Below the pieces are notes generated by a model. It was not told the DNA's origin, ran no database searches, and worked only from the letters and a program-made list of their open reading frames with translations. Shown here piece after piece: positions 59,369 through 64,000 of a stretch of DNA of 64,000 bases (position 1 is the stretch's first letter; each line of letters opens with the position of its first letter). The DNA comes from Arthrobacter hankyongi (GTDB taxonomy: Bacteria; Actinomycetota; Actinomycetes; Actinomycetales; Micrococcaceae), in NCBI RefSeq assembly GCF_022012395.1, contig NZ_JAKLTQ010000005.1, positions 180,700 through 244,699 of the forward strand. The letters are read 5' to 3'. The position numbers and the translations under genes are program-made.

Positions 59369-60883
59369 CTATCCGACGTCGCCATCCACCCAGTCGAAGG
59401 TCCGGGTCACCGCCTTCTTCCACAGCCGCATCCGGCGGTCCCGCTCCGTCTCCTCCATCTGCGGCATCCAGCGCCGGTCCTCGGCCCAGTTGGCCGCCAG
59501 CTCCGCCAGCGTGGACCAGTAGCCGACGGCGAGTCCGGCTGCGTACGCCGCGCCCAGCGCGGTGGTTTCGGCCACCCGCGGGCGCACCACCGGGACCCCG
59601 AGGATGTCCGCCTGGAACTGCATCAGCGCGTCGTTGCCCACCATGCCGCCGTCGACCCTGAGCTCGCGCAGCGGCGCGGACGCATCGGCGTTCACCGCAT
59701 CAAGCACCTCGCGGGTCTGGAACGCGGTGGCCTCCAGAGCCGCGCGGGCGATGTGGGCCTTGGTCACGAAGCGGGTCAGCCCCACCAGTGCCCCGCGGGC
59801 TTCGGCCCGCCAATAGGGGGCGAACAGGCCGGAGAATGCCGGAACGAAGTACGCGCCGCCGCTGTCCGGGACGGTGCCCGCGAGCGTTTCGGCCTCGGCC
59901 GCCGATCCGATAATGCCCAGGTTGTCCCGCAGCCACTGGATGAGCGAACCGGCGACGGCGATGGAGCCTTCCAGCGCGTACTGCGGCGGCTGCCCGTCCA
60001 GCCGGTAGGCCACCGTGCTCAGCAGGCCGTTGCCCGAGCTGACGATGTCCGGACCGGTATTGACCACGACGAAGCAGCCGGTCCCGTAGGTGTTCTTCGC
60101 GTCCCCCGGGCCGAAGGCGGCCTGGCCGAAGGTGGCGGCCTGCTGGTCGCCGAGAATGCCCGCCACCGGCACCATGCGCAGCAGTTGGGAACCATGGACC
60201 GTGCCGTAGACCTCGGCCGAGGAGCGGATGGCCGGCATCATGGCCGCCGGAATGCCGAATTCGGCCAGGATGGCCTCGTCCCACTGCAGGGTGCGCAGGT
60301 CCATGAACAGCGTCCGGGACGCATTGGTCACATCCGTGGCATGCACGCCGCCATCAGGCCCGCCGGTGAGGTTCCACAGCAGCCAGCTGTCCACCGTGCC
60401 GAAGAGCAGGTTCCCGTCCTCCGCCGCGGCGCGGGCGCCGGGAATGTTATCCAGAATCCATTTCAGCTTGGTACCGGAAAAATACGGCGTAAGCGGCAGC
60501 CCGGTCACCGCCCTGAACCGGTCCGGTCCGCCGTCAGCGGCCAGCTCGTCACACAGCTGCTGGGTGCGCACGTCCTGCCAGACGATCGCATTACACACCG
60601 GTGACCCGGTACGACGGTCCCAGACCACCGTGGTCTCGCGCTGGTTCGTCAGTCCGACGGCGGCGATGTCATGGCGGGTCAGCCCGGCCCGGGACAGCGC
60701 CACTGCCACCACTTCGCGGACGTTCTCCCAGATTTCCACCGGGTCGTGTTCCACCCACCCGGGCCGCGGCAGGAACTGCCGGTGCTCCTTCTGTCCGCTG
60801 GCCACCGGCCGGCCGGCGTGGTCGAACACCATGGCCCGGCTGGAGGTGGTGCCCTGGTCGATGGACATGACGAATTCCGGCAT
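59369..60883 (-). CDS. glpK: glycerol kinase
   Basis: A 504-residue FGGY-family kinase that phosphorylates glycerol to glycerol 3-phosphate. '[15 protein letters not shown]' is the N-terminal phosphate loop, '[15 protein letters not shown]' the glycerol-contact region, and '[33 protein letters not shown]' the C-terminal signature. The ATG at 60883 ([11 protein letters not shown]) matches the family. No glpF or glpD is adjacent; glpK followed by leuS is unusual for an operon and both have their own promoters. Confidence 0.97.
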   Translation of the reverse strand: MPEFVMSIDQGTTSSRAMVFDHAGRPVASGQKEHRQFLPRPGWVEHDPVEIWENVREVVAVALSRAGLTRHDIAAVGLTNQRETTVVWDRRTGSPVCNAIVWQDVRTQQLCDELAADGGPDRFRAVTGLPLTPYFSGTKLKWILDNIPGARAAAEDGNLLFGTVDSWLLWNLTGGPDGGVHATDVTNASRTLFMDLRTLQWDEAILAEFGIPAAMMPAIRSSAEVYGTVHGSQLLRMVPVAGILGDQQAATFGQAAFGPGDAKNTYGTGCFVVVNTGPDIVSSGNGLLSTVAYRLDGQPPQYALEGSIAVAGSLIQWLRDNLGIIGSAAEAETLAGTVPDSGGAYFVPAFSGLFAPYWRAEARGALVGLTRFVTKAHIARAALEATAFQTREVLDAVNADASAPLRELRVDGGMVGNDALMQFQADILGVPVVRPRVAETTALGAAYAAGLAVGYWSTLAELAANWAEDRRWMPQMEETERDRRMRLWKKAVTRTFDWVDGDVG

Positions 60884-60900
60884 GCGCAAGAGCCTACCCG

Positions 60901-61051
60901 CCGAGGGGCCCGCCGCGAGCTTGCGAGCGGGGGGAGGCGGGGAGGCGCTACCGTTCGTTGCCGGCCCCGTGCGCTTCGCGCACGGGGCCGGCAACTCTCT
61001 GGCCGAGGGGCCCGCCGCGGGCTTGCGAGCGGGGGCGGGGAGGCGCTACCG
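60901..61051. repeat. REP-like repeat-hairpin-repeat unit
   Basis: Two direct copies (60901-60953 and 61003-61051) share CCGAGGGGCCCGCCGC and AGGCGCTACCG ends; the second lacks 4 bases. Between them is a perfect 18-bp stem (60957-60974 with 60978-60995, TTC loop). The unit lies between the divergent glpK and aldo-keto reductase genes, so it cannot be a terminator for either. It resembles an extragenic palindromic element. Confidence 0.8.
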
Positions 61052-61102
61052 CGGATGCACGTGCATTCTCCGGCGCACAGCAAAGATCGCAGCAAAGGTC
61101 GG

Positions 61103-61108
61103 TAGAGT
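61103..61108 (+). promoter_or_regulatory. -10 box of the aldo-keto reductase gene
   Basis: TAGAGT ends 7 bases before the ATG at 61116, so the transcript is probably leaderless. No clear -35. Confidence 0.45.
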
Positions 61109-61115
61109 CTTCCCT

Positions 61116-61952
61116 ATGCGATCAGAGAAGGTGCAGCTCAATAACGGCGTGCTGATGGACCGGATCGGCTACGGACTGTACAAGGTGCCGCCGTCGGACG
61201 CCGAGGCGCTGTGCATCCAGGCCCTCGACGCCGGATACCGGATGCTGGACACTGCCGCGCTGTATGCCAACGAAGCCGGCGTTGGGCAGGCGGTCCACCG
61301 CTTCACCTCGGAACAAGCCGAGGCCAGCCGCGAGGACATCTTCATCACCACCAAGGTGTGGAACGACCAGCATGGCTTCGACGCCGCCCTGCGTGCCTAC
61401 GACCATTCGCTCAAGACCCTGGCGCTGGACTACGTTGACCTCTACCTGATCCACTGGCCGCTGCCCAGGCTCGGCAAGTTTATTGACACCTACCGCGCAC
61501 TGGAGCGGCTTTACCACGAGGGCCGGGTCCGGGCCATCGGCGTCTCCAACTTCAAGATCCACCATCTGGAGCAGTTGCTCGAGGCCACCGACGTCGTCCC
61601 GGCGGTGAACCAGGTCGAACTGCATCCCTGGCTGCAGCAGGCTGACCTGCGCGACTTCCACGACCGGCACGGCATCCGCACCGAGGCCTGGAGCCCGCTG
61701 GGCCGGGGAGCCGTGCTGGCCGACCCCGTGGTGCGGGAACTGGCCGGCCAGCTCGGCCGCACCCCGGCGCAGGTTGTGCTGCGCTGGCACCTGCAGCTGG
61801 GCAACATCGTCATCCCGAAGGCCAGTTCGAACGCCCGGATCCGCGAAAACCTCGATCTGGCCGGTTTCAGCCTGGACGAAGGCGCCATGCAGCGGCTGGC
61901 CGGACTCGAACGCAACGGCCGGATCGGCTCGGACCCGGACGAGGTGAACTAA
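61116..61952 (+). CDS. aldo-keto reductase
   Basis: A 278-residue NADPH-dependent reductase of the AKR5 (2,5-diketo-gluconate reductase-like) group. The catalytic tetrad is Asp45, Tyr50, Lys80 and His113 ('LDTAALYANE', 'TTKVW', 'LIHWPLP'), and the cofactor motif 'IPKASSNARIRENLD' is at the end. ATG at 61116, just after a TAGAGT box. It opens a three-gene run with a hydrolase and a glycosyltransferase. The substrate is unknown. Confidence 0.95.
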   Translation: MRSEKVQLNNGVLMDRIGYGLYKVPPSDAEALCIQALDAGYRMLDTAALYANEAGVGQAVHRFTSEQAEASREDIFITTKVWNDQHGFDAALRAYDHSLKTLALDYVDLYLIHWPLPRLGKFIDTYRALERLYHEGRVRAIGVSNFKIHHLEQLLEATDVVPAVNQVELHPWLQQADLRDFHDRHGIRTEAWSPLGRGAVLADPVVRELAGQLGRTPAQVVLRWHLQLGNIVIPKASSNARIRENLDLAGFSLDEGAMQRLAGLERNGRIGSDPDEVN

Positions 61953-61955
61953 CCG

Positions 61956-62837
61956 GTGCCTTCGGTGCAGGAGCGCGCGCTCCGCCAGGTCCTGGACTTC
62001 CCGCACGGCCAGGCCAGCTACTGGGAATACCCGGCCGAAACCGGGCCCGATGCCCCTACCCTGCTGATGGTGCATGGCTTCCGCGGGGACCACCACGGCC
62101 TGGAACTGATGGCCCGGGCGCTGCCGGGGTTCAGGGTGCTGATCCCCGACCTGCCGGGGTTCGGCGAGTCCGCCCCGTTGACGCAGGGCCGGCACGACGT
62201 CGCCGGCTACGTGCGGTTCCTCCAGGATTTCGCCGCGGCGGCGGACCTGGGCCCGCAGACCTTGCTGCTGGGCCACTCCTTCGGTTCCATCATCGCCGCC
62301 CGGCTGGTGGCCGCGGCGCCGTCGGCCTTCCGCGCCCTGGTGCTGGTGAACCCGATCAGCGAGCCCGCCCTGAAGGGCCCCCGGGCAGTGGCCTCGCGGC
62401 TGGCGGAGTCCTACTACCTGCTGGCGGCGAAGCTGCCGGCGCGGGCGGGACTGTGGCTGCTGCGGCAACCGGTGATCGTGCGGGCGATGTCCCTGATGAT
62501 GGCCAAGACCAAGGACCCGGCCCTGCGCCGGTTCATCCACGACCAGCACGACCGCTACTTCAGCGCCTTCGCCCACCGGGAGGTGGTTCTGGAGGCCTTC
62601 CAGGCCTCCATTTCCGACGACGTGGGTCAGGTCGCCGGCCGGCTTGCCGTACCGGTGCTGCTGGTTGCCGGTGTCAAGGACGACCTCGGGTCGGTAGCCA
62701 GCCAGCGCCGTCTGGCGGCCCTGATCCCGCACGCCCGGCTGGAGTTCATCCCGGATGTGGGACACCTGATCCACTATGAGGCACCTGCCGCCGCCGCGGC
62801 GCTGGTGGCCGGCTTCGCCGCGGGGCTGGACGCATGA
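61956..62837 (+). CDS. alpha/beta hydrolase
   Basis: A 293-residue serine hydrolase. 'LLMVHGFRGDHHGLELMA' holds the oxyanion loop, 'LLGHSFGS' the nucleophile elbow (Ser about residue 108), and 'IPDVGHLIHYEAP' the catalytic His; the acid is probably the Asp of 'GVKDD'. A helical lid lies in the middle (about 130-220). GTG start 3 bases after the reductase gene. Its stop overlaps the glycosyltransferase start by 4 bases, so the three form one operon. Confidence 0.92.
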   Translation: MPSVQERALRQVLDFPHGQASYWEYPAETGPDAPTLLMVHGFRGDHHGLELMARALPGFRVLIPDLPGFGESAPLTQGRHDVAGYVRFLQDFAAAADLGPQTLLLGHSFGSIIAARLVAAAPSAFRALVLVNPISEPALKGPRAVASRLAESYYLLAAKLPARAGLWLLRQPVIVRAMSLMMAKTKDPALRRFIHDQHDRYFSAFAHREVVLEAFQASISDDVGQVAGRLAVPVLLVAGVKDDLGSVASQRRLAALIPHARLEFIPDVGHLIHYEAPAAAAALVAGFAAGLDA

Positions 62838-63946
62838 AACTGGTCATGGACGCCCGCTTTACCCGGATCGACCAGGTCGACGGGATCAGCCGCTTCGGCG
62901 CGAACCTGATCGAGGCCGCCGCCCGGCTCGCCGACGTCACCATGCTGATTTCGGACGAACGCCAGCTCGCCTGGCTGCCGGACGTTCCGTGGGTGAAGAT
63001 CAACAGCCCGCTCTCCCCCGCCGAACTCTTCGTGTCCCACCAGGTGAACCGGCTCGGTGCGGACGTGGTGTTCTGCCCGATGCAGACCATGGGCAGCCTC
63101 GGCCGGCGCTACGGGCTGATCCTGACCCTGCACGACCTGATCTACTACCGCCACCCCAAACCGCCCGGTTTCCTGCCCAAGCCGGTGCAACTGCTTTGGC
63201 GCCTGTACCACAAGGCCTACTGGCCGCAGCGGCTGCTGCTGAACCGGGCCGACGTCGTCGCCACGGTCAGCGCCACCACCCGCGCACTGATGGAGCAGGC
63301 CAGGCTGACCCGGCGCCCGGTGCGGATCGTCTCCAACGCCTCGGTCCCCCAGGGTGCGCCGCGTGATCCGGACGGACCGCGGGAGAAGACCCTGCTGTAC
63401 ATGGGTTCCTTCATGCCGTACAAGAACGTCGAGACCTTGGTCGCAGCCATGCCGCAGCTGCCCGGCTACCAACTGCACCTGCTCAGTCCGATCTCCGAGG
63501 CGCGGCGGCACGAGCTCGCCGCACTGGCGGTCGATCCGCAGCAGCTGGTCTTCCACAACGGCGTGTCCGAGGAAAAGTACCGCGAGCTGCTGCACAGCAC
63601 CACGGCACTGGTCACGCTGTCCCGGGACGAGGGCTACGGTCTGCCGCTGATCGAGGCGATGGCCGCTGGCACACCGGTGGTGGCCAGTGACATCCCGATC
63701 TTCCGCGAAGTCTCCGGCGGGGCAGCGCTGCAGGTGGACCCGATGGATCCGGCCGCCTTTGCCGCGGCCGTCCGTCAGCTCGAGGCGGATGCGCGCTGGC
63801 GCCGGGCCTCGGTAGACGGGGTGCTGCGCGCCGCCGGCTACGACTGGGACACCTCCGCGGCTCAGCTGCTGGAGGCCGCCGAAGCGGTGCTGCACCTGCG
63901 CTCAGCCCCGGCCGACCCCGCCCCGCCCCGCCGGCTCGCCCGATAG
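62834..63946 (+). CDS. glycosyltransferase family 4-type (GT-B)
   Basis: A 370-residue GT-B glycosyltransferase. The N-terminal acceptor domain starts 'MDARFTRIDQVDGISRFGANLIE', a pattern of mannosyltransferases. The C-terminal donor domain has the E-x7-E motif ('RDEGYGLPLIEAMAAGTPV') and 'ASDIPIFREVSGGAALQVDPMD'. It probably adds a sugar to a lipid or polysaccharide on the cytoplasmic side. It is translationally coupled to the hydrolase. Acceptor and donor are not known. The 54 bases after it contain nothing I can assign. Confidence 0.93.
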   Translation: MKLVMDARFTRIDQVDGISRFGANLIEAAARLADVTMLISDERQLAWLPDVPWVKINSPLSPAELFVSHQVNRLGADVVFCPMQTMGSLGRRYGLILTLHDLIYYRHPKPPGFLPKPVQLLWRLYHKAYWPQRLLLNRADVVATVSATTRALMEQARLTRRPVRIVSNASVPQGAPRDPDGPREKTLLYMGSFMPYKNVETLVAAMPQLPGYQLHLLSPISEARRHELAALAVDPQQLVFHNGVSEEKYRELLHSTTALVTLSRDEGYGLPLIEAMAAGTPVVASDIPIFREVSGGAALQVDPMDPAAFAAAVRQLEADARWRRASVDGVLRAAGYDWDTSAAQLLEAAEAVLHLRSAPADPAPPRRLAR

Positions 63947-64000
63947 CCCCACCCCACCCCCGCACCACCCCATCGGCTTGCCACTTAATCCCCTTCTCAG

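Noticed and set aside
56522..60604. A 1360-codon open frame on the plus strand across leuS and glpK
   Set aside because: It is antisense to two certain genes, has His/Arg/Gly/Gln-rich non-protein-like composition and no motif. High GC keeps such frames open.
60957..60995. Transcription terminator
   Set aside because: The flanking genes are divergent and no T-tract follows; it is better explained as part of the repeat unit.

Overview
The window is chromosomal DNA from a high-GC Gram-positive bacterium of the Actinomycetota, most probably a Micrococcaceae member close to Arthrobacter. The evidence is the QcrCAB/CtaCDEF respiratory chain with a di-haem QcrC and a four-helix CtaF, the long form of LeuA, a DasR-type regulator with its operator, the families DUF3043, DUF3054, DUF3097 and DUF4389, frequent GTG/TTG starts and several apparently leaderless genes. 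I assigned about 60 protein genes and two short leader peptides. I found no rRNA, tRNA, CRISPR array, insertion sequence or prophage, so this looks like stable core chromosome with one accessory-flavoured stretch at the left end.

Positions 1-12,400 hold small stress, redox and regulatory genes: GYD and ABM-type dimeric barrel proteins, an ArsR/SRPBCC pair, a flavodoxin, a DUF4389 membrane protein, a trypsin-like PDZ protease without an export signal, a PrmC-like methyltransferase, a cysteine-rich HTH regulator divergent from a DoxX-like gene, an exported multicopper oxidase behind a SatD-like two-gene unit, and a stand-alone Lrp/AsnC effector domain. Positions 12,400-22,700 hold trpD and the aerobic respiratory module. 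ctaE-qcrC-qcrA-qcrB runs on the plus strand and ctaC-ctaD-ctaF on the minus strand, with a DasR-like GntR regulator between them; erpA follows.

Positions 22,700-38,700 are housekeeping: an M20 dipeptidase, pyrD, recO-uppS, leuA with a leucine leader, an M13 peptidase, an LCP cell-wall ligase, and the phoH-ybeY-hemolysin-era operon. Positions 38,700-49,200 hold rsmE, dnaJ-hrcA under a CIRCE operator, hemW, lepA, an orphan PemK-like protein and rpsT. Positions 49,300-64,000 hold a sugar porter, holA-comEC-comEA, a DegV protein, leuS with an attenuator-like leader, glpK, and an aldo-keto reductase/hydrolase/glycosyltransferase operon.

The most interesting signals are non-coding. They are a leuA leader with a Leu-Leu-Leu peptide and a predicted pseudoknot, a 62-bp perfect palindrome and a related 60-bp imperfect one (both between convergent genes), a REP-like repeat-hairpin-repeat unit between glpK and the reductase, and several inverted-repeat operators placed on promoters. 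I saw no clearly new multi-gene defence or biosynthetic system. The best candidates for undescribed biology are the Cys-cluster regulator/DoxX switch and the SatD/membrane protein/multicopper oxidase unit.
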